DNA from: Opitutia bacterium UBA4506
GTDB taxonomy: Bacteria > Verrucomicrobiota > Verrucomicrobiia > Opitutales > Puniceicoccaceae
Reading direction: 5' to 3'
NCBI GenBank assembly: GCA_002388665.1
Contig: DGMY01000025.1
Span: 1-64,000 of the forward strand
DNA: 64,000 nt
Shown here piece after piece: positions 43,211 through 52,377 of the stretch (its first letter is position 1; the number at the start of each line of letters is the position of its first letter). Below the pieces are notes generated by a model. That model was not told the DNA's origin, did not search any database, and saw nothing but the letters and a program-made list of their open reading frames with translations. Both the position numbers and the translations under genes were made by a program.

Positions 43211-43993
43211 ATGAACACTACACCGACGAATCCGGCCCGCCCGGATACAGACAAGCCCGACAGCGAGTGCAAACAACATCTACGCTATCGATTTACGCCC
43301 GAAGAGGTCACCGAACTGGCGATTGAGCAGGCCGAGAAGCTACGCGAGGTCACGAGCCTCGAGGGCGAGAAGAAACGGATCGCATCGCAGTACAAGTCCC
43401 GAATCGACAATCTGGAGTCGGAGATCGAGCAGCTGAGCGAATCGATTACGACCGGATACGAGATGCGGATGGTAGACTGCGACGTCTACTACCACACACC
43501 GGGTGTCGGGGTGAAGTCGTACTTTCGCCGAGACACTGGCGCATTCGTCCGCACGGAGGATATGACCGAATCCGAGAAACAACGGAACTTCGATTTCGAA
43601 GAGGAGGAAGATGAGGCTGAGACATTGGCACTGCCTGCTCCGGTAGATGAGGAGGATACGGTCGATGTCGATTTCGAAGAGGAGAAGAAGCCTACCGAGT
43701 TTTATTACTACGCATGGGTGACTGCACAGGGGTCCGATGCCAAAGCACGCAACATGGATGGCGACGTAAAAGTCAGCTGTACAGCTGGTGAAATCCTAGC
43801 TGTGGCAAATTTGGTCCAGAAAGAGTACGGAAATAAGCTCGAGGTCCTCAACAAAGCCGAGCCAGTCGCCGAAGATGGGACGGTAGAGGTGTGGAAGACT
43901 TTCCGTACTGGGGGCCCTCAATGGCGCCTATGGAAACTGCGGGTTCGCTCAGCACGAACCGAGGAGCTGAACGAGGACTCGAGCGATGAATAG
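43211..43993 (+). CDS. Phage coiled-coil protein
   Basis: A 260-aa acidic protein with a coiled coil at about residues 35-80 (EQAEKLREVTSLEGEKKRIA, then IDNLESEIEQLSE), a beta-rich middle (VDCDVYYHTPGVGVKSYFRR) and an acidic stretch (EEEEDEAE) before a C-terminal domain. The YYHTPGVGVKSYFRRDTG segment looks like phage proteins near replication genes; no function is assigned. It overlaps the next gene by 8 nt. Confidence 0.55.
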   Translation: MNTTPTNPARPDTDKPDSECKQHLRYRFTPEEVTELAIEQAEKLREVTSLEGEKKRIASQYKSRIDNLESEIEQLSESITTGYEMRMVDCDVYYHTPGVGVKSYFRRDTGAFVRTEDMTESEKQRNFDFEEEEDEAETLALPAPVDEEDTVDVDFEEEKKPTEFYYYAWVTAQGSDAKARNMDGDVKVSCTAGEILAVANLVQKEYGNKLEVLNKAEPVAEDGTVEVWKTFRTGGPQWRLWKLRVRSARTEELNEDSSDE

Positions 43994-44327
43994 CGCCGAT
44001 TATTCGGAGGCTGCAGAGGGTATGGTCTCTTGCGGGGGATCATTCGTGAGCGCCTTGGGCAATGCCTACCGCTATGCGGACACTGATAATCGAGCGAAGC
44101 TGGTCGAGACATTCGGCCACTACTTCCGCCGATACGAAAAGGTAGAGGGTCCGTCTTTCGCAGGATCGATCGATCCTGCCATCGAACTCCCCCATAATAC
44201 CGAGGCCAGGTACATGATCTGGTCCGATGGCGAGAGGCTACCTGCCCATTGGTCAGGAACCGAGTGGGTAGCCGAAAATGGGGTCACTTTTCGGCCATCG
44301 GTAGTCGATGGCTGGGTGATGCTCTGA
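43986..44327 (+). CDS. Phage hypothetical protein
   Basis: A 113-aa protein. Its first half carries the pattern FVSALGNAYRYADTDNRAKL, then FGHYFRRYEKV, which occurs in many small phage proteins of unknown role. It overlaps the previous gene by 8 nt. No motif suggests an activity. Confidence 0.55.
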   Translation: MNSADYSEAAEGMVSCGGSFVSALGNAYRYADTDNRAKLVETFGHYFRRYEKVEGPSFAGSIDPAIELPHNTEARYMIWSDGERLPAHWSGTEWVAENGVTFRPSVVDGWVML

Positions 44328-44372
44328 GCTGATTTTTTAACACGATAAAACAACACACCGAAAGGAACTAAT

Positions 44373-45131
44373 ATGAAGCTAAGCTACAAATCCGGCGGGA
44401 ATTTCGAGCCCTGCCCTGAATACACCGGCCGCGCAGTATGCGTGGACGTCACACCGCTGCAACATCAGCAATCCCAATATGGAGACCGACAGGTCTTCAA
44501 GTTGGTTTTCGAAGTCGAGGAGAAGCGGGAGGATGGCACGCCGTTTTGCGTGTGGAGCCGTCCCTACACTCCCTCACTGAATGAAAAGGCCAACCTGCGC
44601 AAGGACCTGCGAAAATGGATGGGGCGCGATCTCAACGCCCAGGAACTGCAGGAGTTCGATACGGAATCTCTCCTGGGCAAGCCTGCCTTCGTCATCGTGA
44701 CCCACTCAGAGGGTAACAATGGTGAAACCTACGCCAACATCGATGCAATCCTCCCTCACAAGGAAATGCACGGTTCCCCGCTGCAGCCTTCCGGAAAATA
44801 TGTCCGCAAAAAGGACCGCGAGGATAAACAATCCAGCAGCGAGAATGGAAAAGGAGCCGCTTACCGCAGTGCGGAAAAGGTGAAAGATTCCGACACGGGG
44901 GAATCCGCCGGCCGCGTAGACTGGATGACAACGGAGGTGCATGTGGGCAAGCATGCAGGGGTCCAACTAGGAGATCTCGATGCAGATGCGGTCGAGGCAT
45001 TGCTGAAACACTGGATGCCAGCTTACACGCAATTGGAGAAACCTAAGGCCGCCGACAAGCGCTTGGCCTCAGCTCTCGAACAGGCGAAAGAGGCTTTGGC
45101 AGAGGCCACAACCGAGGAGACTCCTTACTAA
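44373..45131 (+). CDS. Phage replication/recombination accessory protein (DUF669-like)
   Basis: A 252-aa protein preceded by AAGGAAC, a good ribosome-binding site. Its first 110 residues look like a small OB-like domain found in phage replication regions (KLVFEVEEKREDGTPFCVWS, NEKANLRKDLRKWMGRDL), followed by a Ser/Lys linker and a C-terminal helical part. It directly precedes the exonuclease gene with a TAATG overlap. A single-strand DNA binding or helper role is an inference from position. Confidence 0.55.
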   Translation: MKLSYKSGGNFEPCPEYTGRAVCVDVTPLQHQQSQYGDRQVFKLVFEVEEKREDGTPFCVWSRPYTPSLNEKANLRKDLRKWMGRDLNAQELQEFDTESLLGKPAFVIVTHSEGNNGETYANIDAILPHKEMHGSPLQPSGKYVRKKDREDKQSSSENGKGAAYRSAEKVKDSDTGESAGRVDWMTTEVHVGKHAGVQLGDLDADAVEALLKHWMPAYTQLEKPKAADKRLASALEQAKEALAEATTEETPY

Positions 45132-45799
45132 TGGACCCGCTGGTATTCGATATCGAGACAGGGCCCGAAGCAGATGAGGTCCTGCGTTCGATGGAGCCGG
45201 AATTCACGGCACCTGCGAACTGGAAAGATCCGGCAAAGATCGCTGATAAGATCGAAGAACAGCGCGATGCGTGGAGAGCCAAATCGGCTCTCTGCGCTAC
45301 CACGGGGAAAGTTCTCGCAATCGGGATCTCCGACTCCGACGGCGTGAAGCTGCTTTTCGTGAATGAAGACCCGGATGATCTTTATACGGAGAGAGATGTA
45401 ATCTCTGAGTTCTGGCAGATCGCCTGCCCCAATGGTAAGTGGAGGCATCTCATTGGGTTCAATTCTAATCGCTTCGACATCCCATTCCTTGTGCGGCGTT
45501 CTTACAAGCTGCGAATCAAGGTTCCCTACGGGGTCACGAACGGTCGCTACCTAAATCCCCGATTCATCGATCTGATGGATTCATGGAAGGTAGGCGACTA
45601 CCAAGCGTCTATCTCCTTAGATCGACTCGCCGCACACTTGGGCTGTCGCAGAAAGAATGGCGATGGAGCGATGTTCGCAGAGCTACTGGAAACAAACCAA
45701 GAAGAGGCTCTGGACTACCTCCGCAATGACGTCGCGATGACTCAGGAAATCGCAGTGGCTCTGGGGGTAATTCAACCAATAGAGGAGGTGCTTTACTAA
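45131..45799 (+). CDS. PolB-type 3'-5' exonuclease
   Basis: A 222-aa DEDDy-type nuclease. Exo I is LVFDIETGP at the start, Exo II is IGFNSNRFDIPFLV (about 113-126), and Exo III is LDYLRNDVAMTQEI (about 196-209). It resembles the stand-alone PolB-like exonucleases of phages and some bacteria. It probably trims DNA during phage replication or recombination. Start and stop overlap neighbours by one base (TAATG). Confidence 0.88.
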   Translation: MDPLVFDIETGPEADEVLRSMEPEFTAPANWKDPAKIADKIEEQRDAWRAKSALCATTGKVLAIGISDSDGVKLLFVNEDPDDLYTERDVISEFWQIACPNGKWRHLIGFNSNRFDIPFLVRRSYKLRIKVPYGVTNGRYLNPRFIDLMDSWKVGDYQASISLDRLAAHLGCRRKNGDGAMFAELLETNQEEALDYLRNDVAMTQEIAVALGVIQPIEEVLY

Positions 45800-46221
45800 T
45801 GCCATCGCTACGCGAAATGGTTGCAGCAAAAAAAGTGGGGGCAGCGAAGATCGTTGCCCCCACTGATCTGCCCAAGAAGGAGCCGGGTATTAAGATCCAA
45901 GGTTCTGTTCCCGACTCAGCGGGAAAATTCGAGGGCGCGAATCTGCCGGAAGCCAGAGATCCGCGCCAACTGACCCAGATCAGCGAAAAGGAGAACGAGG
46001 TACCGATGGTGTTTCCCTCCGAAAACTGGTCGGAAGAAGAAAAGGCCTGGTGGCAGGCATGCCACTCAGTAGAGACCGATTTGGGGATAGTGATCGACGG
46101 GGATCACGCATGGATCGCCCTGAAGAGGTACAAAGACACAGCCAAGCATCTGCCCGGAGGGGTCTTACTCTTGCACAAATTGCCGCTGCTCAATCGTCAC
46201 CTTTTGGGGCAGCCCTACTAG
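45799..46221 (+). CDS. Phage hypothetical protein, possibly frameshifted
   Basis: A 140-aa frame, starting in a TAATG overlap with the exonuclease. Residues 65-118 read convincingly (VPMVFPSENWSEEEKAWWQA, VIDGDHAWIALKRYKDTAK), while the end (VLLLHKLPLLNRHLLGQPY) does not. From about 46158 another frame (-1 relative) reads more like protein. Either a -1 shift or a one-base sequence error near the GGGG at 46159-46162 may join the two. Confidence 0.5.
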   Translation: MPSLREMVAAKKVGAAKIVAPTDLPKKEPGIKIQGSVPDSAGKFEGANLPEARDPRQLTQISEKENEVPMVFPSENWSEEEKAWWQACHSVETDLGIVIDGDHAWIALKRYKDTAKHLPGGVLLLHKLPLLNRHLLGQPY

Positions 46222-46376
46222 ATTTTACCGAGGAGCAGAGAATCTCATGGAGGGCTCATGCAGATGAGGCCGGATACACCGAGATCCAAGAGGGGCTTTT
46301 CTACTACTCACCGATGAAAGACCAACAAAGAAAAAATAATGATGAAAACCGACAACGAAAACAAAGGGGTGCTTGA
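46158..46376 (+). other. Alternate-frame continuation of the 45799 gene
   Basis: This frame reads GLTLAQIAAAQSSPFGAALL, then DFTEEQRISWRAHADEAGYT and EIQEGLFYYSP, without a good start codon. The preferred explanation is that it is the true C-terminal part of the preceding gene, displaced by one base. The last third overlaps the start of the next gene, where it is probably no longer meaningful. Confidence 0.35.
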
Positions 46377-47271
46377 TATCGTCGAAGAAGTATCCGCTCC
46401 CGCGATCTATGAACAGGATGGAGCGCAAGCGGTAATCGAGCAAATCAATCACGCTGCGCTCTCCATTGTGGCAGATGCTACGACGGCCAAGGGACGAAAG
46501 GAGTTGAAGAGCATTGCTTATGCGGTTGCCCGAAGCAAAACAACGCTCGATGAACTTGGAAAGAACATGGTTGCTGAGCTTAAAGCTCAAGCCACGAAAG
46601 TCGACCAGGTGCGACGGCATATCCGATCCAGTCTCGATGCAACCAAGGCAGAGGTACTGAAGCCAGTGACTGAATGGGAAAACAAACTGCGCGCCGTCGA
46701 TGACCATTTGAAGTCCATCCTGAAACTCCGTGATGTACGGATCGGAGAAGACACCAAACAGATCGAGAATCGAATCTCAGCCCTTACTGACCTGCAGTCT
46801 AAGGGTATCGATCCCATGACCCGCGAGGCAGAGATCGAAGAGGCCGTAAAAACCACTCGAAATATCTTGGATCAGTTTCTCCAGGAGCGGCAGAAGTTTG
46901 AAGCAGAACAGAAAGAGCTTGCGAGGTTCCGTACAGAAAAAGCGAAGCGCGACCGCGAGGAGGCGGAACGAAAAGCAAAGGAAGAGCGTGAAGCTCGCGA
47001 AGCCAGAATCGCGCAAGAAGCAGCCGAAAAGGCCAGAAAGGAGACTGAGGAGAAGCTGTTGAAGAATTCCCCACCTCCACCCTTACCTTCTACCTCTGAC
47101 GATTCCTCGCAACAGCCAGAGCCAGACAGTGCTCGAGAGAAATCTATCGAGATTTCAAAGATTGAAGATGCTTTAATGGATGAGGTCACTTGGCTGATGC
47201 CAAATCAGGCGGTAGAGATCGCCGAGGTTATTTTTTTCGGACGTCTACCCGGAGTGGAGGTGAAGCGATGA
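46339..47271 (+). CDS. Phage coiled-coil protein (TolA-like in composition)
   Basis: A 310-aa protein. The N-terminal part (about 45-115: GRKELKSIAYAVARSKTTLD, VDQVRRHIRSSLDATKAEVL, PVTEWENKLRAV) follows a pattern common in phage proteins beside recombination genes. A Lys/Glu/Arg-rich coiled coil (about 185-245) and a Pro/Ser linker lead to a short C-terminal helix. Phage annotations often call this a TolA-like protein; the actual role is unknown. The stop overlaps the helicase start by 4 nt. Confidence 0.6.
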   Translation: MMKTDNENKGVLDIVEEVSAPAIYEQDGAQAVIEQINHAALSIVADATTAKGRKELKSIAYAVARSKTTLDELGKNMVAELKAQATKVDQVRRHIRSSLDATKAEVLKPVTEWENKLRAVDDHLKSILKLRDVRIGEDTKQIENRISALTDLQSKGIDPMTREAEIEEAVKTTRNILDQFLQERQKFEAEQKELARFRTEKAKRDREEAERKAKEEREAREARIAQEAAEKARKETEEKLLKNSPPPPLPSTSDDSSQQPEPDSAREKSIEISKIEDALMDEVTWLMPNQAVEIAEVIFFGRLPGVEVKR

Positions 47272-48560
47272 TCCCCGACCCATCACAGCAGGGCGCTATC
47301 AGCGTGATGAACCAAGGAAAAAATGTGTTCCTCACAGGGTTGGCAGGCACAGGGAAATCAACGGTTGTTGGAGAATACCTAGGTGGAGCGATGAGACCAT
47401 GCCAGATCACTGCGACCACCGGTATCGCGGCCATCAATCTACAAGATTCATTTCTCGCTCGGTCTGGAGTAGCTATCAAAGCATCAACAATCTATCGATG
47501 GGCAGGCATCGGGATCGGGCCCAAGCCCGGGCAGTCAAATGAGGATTTCTTCGAGGAACTACGCATCAACTGTCCCCCTTCTAGGCTTGCAGCGTTTTCT
47601 CGTATCCGGGCGGCCGAAACTCTGCTGATTGACGAGATCAGCATGCTGCCGGGCCGGGTGCTCAACTATCTAGAGTTCCATTTCCGCCAACTGCGGGAGA
47701 ACCCGTTCCCGTTCGGAGGGATTCAATTGATCGTCGTGGGAGACTTTCTTCAGTTGCCTCCGGTGAGCAAGAGCGGGGTCTACGATTGGGCGTTTCTGAG
47801 CGAAGCATGGGCTAAAGCAAATTTTCACCATTGCTGTTTACAAAAGATACATAGGCAAGATGAGCCCGAATTCATAAATGCGCTCAATGATTTCCGCGAG
47901 GGACGGATACGAGGAGAGACCGCCAAACTATTGGCAGCAAGAGTGGCGAAGTTCCCTGATCGGACGATCACTCGCCTATTCACCCACAACACCATGGTGA
48001 ACAAGTGGAATCACTATCAGCTCGAGTGTATTGATTCCAGAGAGTTCCAATTCGAAGCAGAATGTGAAGGTCCGTCTCATGAGGTAGAGTTCCTTCGCAA
48101 GAACATGATCACTCCGTGGATGCTGGAGTTAAAAGACGGGGCAAAGGTCATGGTCACCCGCAACTTAAGTTGTCAGGGAGAATTGATTGCGGCGAATGGG
48201 GCAACCGGAACTGTGATTAAAATCGATCCGGGGAAAGCCATTGGGGTGAAGCTGGACTCGGGCAAGGAGATCGCTATCGAGCGCGAAACATTCCACTTCG
48301 ATCCTTTGCGCACGGAAAGCGGAAGCGTAACACAGTACCCTCTCCGATTGGCCTATGCCATGACGATCCACAAGAGCCAGGGCCTTACTCTCGACCGTGC
48401 ATTGATTGACATTCGCGCTGCACGTGAGCCCGGACAAGCTTATGTAGCCCTCAGCCGGTTGAGCAGTCTGCAGGGGCTGTGGCTCAAAGACTGGATCAAG
48501 GGGGTTTTTGTAAGCCCAGAGGCGATAGATTTCTACCGTAGGATTGATAAAGCAGCATGA
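47268..48560 (+). CDS. PIF1/RecD2-like superfamily 1 helicase
   Basis: ATG 47268 sits in an ATGA overlap with the previous stop; the product has 430 aa. Motif I is LTGLAGTGKST (about 21-31), motif II LLIDEISML, motif III VGDFLQLPP, and the C-terminal UvrD-like motif is YAMTIHKSQGLTLDRA, followed by VALSRL. This is the PIF1/RecD class of 5'-3' DNA helicases. It belongs to the phage replication block. Confidence 0.9.
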   Translation: MIPDPSQQGAISVMNQGKNVFLTGLAGTGKSTVVGEYLGGAMRPCQITATTGIAAINLQDSFLARSGVAIKASTIYRWAGIGIGPKPGQSNEDFFEELRINCPPSRLAAFSRIRAAETLLIDEISMLPGRVLNYLEFHFRQLRENPFPFGGIQLIVVGDFLQLPPVSKSGVYDWAFLSEAWAKANFHHCCLQKIHRQDEPEFINALNDFREGRIRGETAKLLAARVAKFPDRTITRLFTHNTMVNKWNHYQLECIDSREFQFEAECEGPSHEVEFLRKNMITPWMLELKDGAKVMVTRNLSCQGELIAANGATGTVIKIDPGKAIGVKLDSGKEIAIERETFHFDPLRTESGSVTQYPLRLAYAMTIHKSQGLTLDRALIDIRAAREPGQAYVALSRLSSLQGLWLKDWIKGVFVSPEAIDFYRRIDKAA

Positions 48561-51004
48561 CGACAAAGACCGATAAAGAATCTTCGACTACCTTCACCGA
48601 CCTATTCCCGCAGCCGGTCTCTATCTTCGAGAATGCTTTTGCGGACGACCCTCAGGAGCAGCCATCGCTAGCAGATATTCTCGAATCGATTCGGGACGGA
48701 GTTTGGGCTCAACCGGTAAAGCTCCTGCGGGACAGACTTGAGCGTGGCGACCAGAAAGGTTACGACGACGCAAAGCGCCGCCTACCTGCGTTCACCATGT
48801 CGGCTTGTCTTTTCACCCGAGACAAATCAGTTCCGGTCGATCAGAAGATAATCTCACACAGTGGATTTCTTCAGGCCGATTTCGACCGGAAGGAAAACCC
48901 CCAACTGACCAATATTGAAGAGGTAAAAGGATGGCTGATGGAGGACCCCCACGTTGCTTTTATTTTCACTTCCCCCTCCGGTTGTGGAATCAAGGCTGGG
49001 ATCCGCATCGATCCAGAGGCGCACCGGCCAAGCTTCTTTGCCGCCGAGAATCACTTTCTGAAGACCTACGGCCTGCAAATGGACCGGAGCACCAAGGATC
49101 CGGTTAGGCTCTGTTTCGTCTCCCATGACCCCGAGCTTTATCTTTCCCGTGATTCAGTACCAATCCCCTATGACTCAATCCCACAGGACCAGCACAGAGA
49201 CCGAAGCAGTCTGGTTCCAGTGGATACGACGAAAACCGACATCGAGGAGATGCTGTCCTTTGTGCCTCGGCGCCCCGAATACGACGACTGGTTACGAATC
49301 GCCTCTGCCGTGTGGTCAGTTCTACCGATGGAGGAAGGTTGCCGAGTTCTGGCGAACTGGTCACGAGAAGAGAAGGAAGGCGAGTATTCCAAAAAATGGC
49401 AGCACAAGCTCGACGACATCGGTATCGGGACTCTGGTCTGGTATGCTCAGCAAAATGGATTCGATGCCAAGGCGGCCGCTCGTCGAAAGATGTGGGCCGG
49501 CCGGATCCGATTCGCCGAACCAACGGTGCGGGATGCTGGAGAAGATTTTTCGCAGGATCCCGCCGAAGGAATTGAACAGGTCGAGCTATCCAGAGAGTTC
49601 GTAGTAAACTGTTTCGAACAAAAGCAACTAGGGGATGCGAGACTCTACGCCCACGTTGCCCGGGGAAAGAAGCTGTTCGATCACTTAGGGCAATGCTGGA
49701 GAAGCTACGTAGGAGGGGTATGGGAACGAGACGACATGCAGAGGACGTTAGTTGATGCCCCCGAATTGATCGCGAGGACGTACCAGGAACTAGCGGATAG
49801 TGTCCAAGATGACATGCGATCAAACCCAGCCGAAGGGAAGAAGGATCCGAGAATTGAGAAGATCAAATCCATCCGCTCCCGTATTGATAAGATTCGTACA
49901 ACTGGCTACCTATCCGGCGTCATAAAGTTCGCCGAGTCCATGCTCGGAACCAAAGCCACCCTTTTTGATCGAAATCCCGGGGTCCTGGCTGTCGCTAATG
50001 GTGTGATCGATTTTGCCAATGGTGTTTTTCGCGAGCATCGGCACACCGACATGCTTACCCACAGAACAATCTGCTCGTTCGATCCACAAGCCGAATGCCC
50101 TCGATGGGACCGGTTCCTCGACTATTTCATGGAAGGCAATTCCGAGATGATCGAATACCTTGCCCGGGCTGTGGGATACAGCCTTACCGGTTTTGTCGAT
50201 AAAGACGTTCTATTCTTCTGCTACGGCAAGGGGGCCAACGGGAAGAGCACATTCACCGCAGCCCTGCACATGCTTCTAGGAGACCTGATGACCACGGTTG
50301 GCATCGAGGCTCTCATGGCCAAAGCTTCGGACAACAATTTCGACTATAAGAAAGCTCAGATGGAAGGGCGCCGGTTGGTTGTCAGTGATGAGATTCCAGA
50401 AAGCAAAAAGCTTAACGAAAGCGCTGTCAAAAGCCTCGTAGGAGGTGATGCAATCACCGCTAGACGGCCTTACGAAAAACCCTACACGTTTGAACCGACA
50501 CACAAACTATGGCTTGTCGGGAATCATAAACCAAATATCGAGGGAACCGATTATGGAATCTGGAGAAGGGTCAATTTGATACCATGGTTAAGGACTATGC
50601 CAGAAGCCGAGAGACGCCCAAGACATGAGGTGTTAAGTGAGTTCAGAGAAGAACTTCCAGGGATCCTTAATTGGGCAATTAGAGGATACGTTGATATGGC
50701 TGACAACGGAGGTCTTAGGCCACCTAAACAGGTGATAGAAGCCACGAAAGAGTATCAATCGGACAGTGATCAGTTCGCCCGATTTCTCAGTGAACGGACC
50801 GAACGAGATCTACTAGGATCTGTCAGTTTGACTGACCTGCGGGAGACTTTTCAGGCTTGGTGCCAAGACGAAGGGGAACAGCCCAGGTACCAAACAAACC
50901 AGAAAATTTCAGCCTATATGAGGGATCAGGGATTCGAAATTCAACGCCAAGGATCCAACAAGACCCGCAAAGTTCTGGGAATCACTCTCATTAAATTCTC
51001 ATAA
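48557..51004 (+). CDS. Primase/D5-like helicase (VirE-N, PriCT-2, D5 SF3 ATPase)
   Basis: The 815-aa protein has a VirE/BT4734-like N-terminal domain (ISHSGFLQADFDRKENPQ, AFIFTSPSGCGIKAGIRID), a PriCT-2-type helical segment (DDWLRIASAVWSVLPMEEG), a D5-N domain and an SF3 helicase ATPase with Walker A in YGKGANGKSTF (about 556-566), followed by VSDEIPES and a helicase-end wing (QIARFLSERT type). It is the phage replication initiator. It starts in an ATGA overlap with the helicase gene. The inverted repeat downstream may be its target. Confidence 0.88.
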   Translation: MTTKTDKESSTTFTDLFPQPVSIFENAFADDPQEQPSLADILESIRDGVWAQPVKLLRDRLERGDQKGYDDAKRRLPAFTMSACLFTRDKSVPVDQKIISHSGFLQADFDRKENPQLTNIEEVKGWLMEDPHVAFIFTSPSGCGIKAGIRIDPEAHRPSFFAAENHFLKTYGLQMDRSTKDPVRLCFVSHDPELYLSRDSVPIPYDSIPQDQHRDRSSLVPVDTTKTDIEEMLSFVPRRPEYDDWLRIASAVWSVLPMEEGCRVLANWSREEKEGEYSKKWQHKLDDIGIGTLVWYAQQNGFDAKAAARRKMWAGRIRFAEPTVRDAGEDFSQDPAEGIEQVELSREFVVNCFEQKQLGDARLYAHVARGKKLFDHLGQCWRSYVGGVWERDDMQRTLVDAPELIARTYQELADSVQDDMRSNPAEGKKDPRIEKIKSIRSRIDKIRTTGYLSGVIKFAESMLGTKATLFDRNPGVLAVANGVIDFANGVFREHRHTDMLTHRTICSFDPQAECPRWDRFLDYFMEGNSEMIEYLARAVGYSLTGFVDKDVLFFCYGKGANGKSTFTAALHMLLGDLMTTVGIEALMAKASDNNFDYKKAQMEGRRLVVSDEIPESKKLNESAVKSLVGGDAITARRPYEKPYTFEPTHKLWLVGNHKPNIEGTDYGIWRRVNLIPWLRTMPEAERRPRHEVLSEFREELPGILNWAIRGYVDMADNGGLRPPKQVIEATKEYQSDSDQFARFLSERTERDLLGSVSLTDLRETFQAWCQDEGEQPRYQTNQKISAYMRDQGFEIQRQGSNKTRKVLGITLIKFS

Positions 51005-51042
51005 ATGAAAGATATTCTCAATAAAGCCCATATTAAGGTGGA

Positions 51043-51152
51043 CCACATGGACCACTTGAACCCCATTTTCCCTACCTTTTGCGTAAAGGGAGAAAAAACA
51101 GGGATCATTTATAGAAAAGTTGGGGAAATACACCCTCAAGTGGTCCATGTGG
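51043..51152. repeat. 17-bp inverted repeat with internal iterons (candidate phage origin)
   Basis: CCACATGGACCACTTGA (51043-51059) and its exact complement (51136-51152) flank 76 nt. Each arm contains two tandem TGGACCAC-like copies. Between them lies a second, imperfect hairpin (TTTTCCCT... AGGGAGAAAA). The element sits in the 180-nt gap after the D5 primase/helicase and before the RusA-like gene, the kind of place where such phages keep replication origins. Confidence 0.5.
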
Positions 51153-51185
51153 CCGCAAATCCATTTTCACCACTCCGGTAGCCCC

Positions 51186-51578
51186 ATGCCCCATGCAAAA
51201 TCACGACCAACCATCTCTGATCTCCAATCATGGGGATACTCCGAACAGCCCGATGGCACCTGGGCAAAATCTAACCGTTTGGATGCCGTATCGAAGCCCG
51301 TCTCTCAATCGAATTCTAGGAGCCCCACTCAAGGCCCAAATAAAAATGAAAAAGGAAGCAAAGCAAAAGTGGAGAGAAAGCCTATTGTCTGCATCTACGG
51401 GTTCCGCTGTCGCTTACTCGATGATGACAACTTCCGAGGTGGATTAAAACACCTGAGAGACTCCATTGCACAATCACTTAACCGAGATGACTTCGAAAGC
51501 GAAATTGAATGGAGATATCAACAAGTGAAGGTCTCTCAAAGAAAAGAAGAAGGCACGCTGATCAAAATTTTTCAATAA
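51186..51578 (+). CDS. RusA-like Holliday-junction resolvase
   Basis: From ATG 51186 the 130-aa protein ends in a RusA-like core: RCRLLDDDNFRGGLKHLRDS, with the acidic cluster DDDN that binds metal, then an amphipathic helix and EWRYQQVKVSQRKEEGTLIKI. The N-terminal third (SDLQSWGYSEQPDGTW) is not typical of E. coli RusA. A longer frame starts at 51120 but would cross the inverted repeat. The call is by motif only. Confidence 0.6.
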   Translation: MPHAKSRPTISDLQSWGYSEQPDGTWAKSNRLDAVSKPVSQSNSRSPTQGPNKNEKGSKAKVERKPIVCIYGFRCRLLDDDNFRGGLKHLRDSIAQSLNRDDFESEIEWRYQQVKVSQRKEEGTLIKIFQ

Positions 51579-51594
51579 CACTCTCACTACTCAC

Positions 51595-52377
51595 ATGGAT
51601 GACATCAACGCACAGGCAGAAAAGGATGCGCGGTATAAGCGAGAATGGGATGCTTGGTTTGCCAAACTCCCCCTTCGGGAACGCCGAAAAATGGAATCAC
51701 TAGGACTCTCGTCTCCCGAAATCAATTATGCGGGTAACATGAGATCGGCAGATATTTCGGAGATGCAGCTATCGAACGATCCAAGTTCAGACGACTCCCC
51801 CACCCCAAAAAGTACAGCAACCGAGATTGCAAGTGATCTCCTCAGGAGACTCATCTCTGATCTCATTGGTATACCCAATCCAGGGCTGACATTGGATTGC
51901 CTGCTGATTGTGCTGAAGATCGGAGACCGGTTCCCGTCTCATTGGGAGATTGCTCGGAGAAACCGAGTCATGAAGAAGGCAGTACCAACCAGAATCGCCG
52001 AACTCCAATCACTGAGAGATACACTGCTCGAACACCACAGCTCTTGCACATCGATCGTAGACGATCTTTTGCGGAGAATCTTTGGTGAGATTATCTCTCT
52101 CCCAAACCCATCACTGACCCTCGATTGCTTGGCGATCTTGCTGAGTATCGGCACCGACATCCCCACCGAAACTGCACTGGCCCGCAAGCATCGAGTCACC
52201 CGTGCAGCGGTATCGAAGCGATGCATCACCTTAATGGACACTTTTCAATTGTCACCTCCGGGAACTCTCAAATCCAAGCGCTCTCGGTCGACATATTCAC
52301 GAACCCAAAAACAAACTCATGCCAAAAGAATCAAACTCAATTGCACGTTTCGACCACGAGCTATCGAAAGCCGCTGA
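51595..52377 (+). CDS. Phage protein with a tandemly duplicated helix-turn-helix-like domain
   Basis: A 260-aa protein. Residues about 81-136 and 157-212 are repeats of each other (DLLRRLISDLIGIPNPGLTL against DLLRRIFGEIISLPNPSLTL; IARRNRVMKKAVPTRI against LARKHRVTRAAVSKRC). Each copy ends in a helix-turn-helix pattern like sigma region 4 or terminase small subunits. N- and C-terminal tails are low-complexity or basic (KSKRSRSTYSRTQK). It lies just before the next hypothetical and the terminase. Its end overlaps the next gene by 59 nt. Confidence 0.6.
   Translation: MDDINAQAEKDARYKREWDAWFAKLPLRERRKMESLGLSSPEINYAGNMRSADISEMQLSNDPSSDDSPTPKSTATEIASDLLRRLISDLIGIPNPGLTLDCLLIVLKIGDRFPSHWEIARRNRVMKKAVPTRIAELQSLRDTLLEHHSSCTSIVDDLLRRIFGEIISLPNPSLTLDCLAILLSIGTDIPTETALARKHRVTRAAVSKRCITLMDTFQLSPPGTLKSKRSRSTYSRTQKQTHAKRIKLNCTFRPRAIESR

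Noticed and set aside
49104..49823. Minus-strand frame inside the primase/helicase gene
   Set aside because: Opposite-strand shadow of the primase domain; Arg/Ser-rich and without recognisable features.
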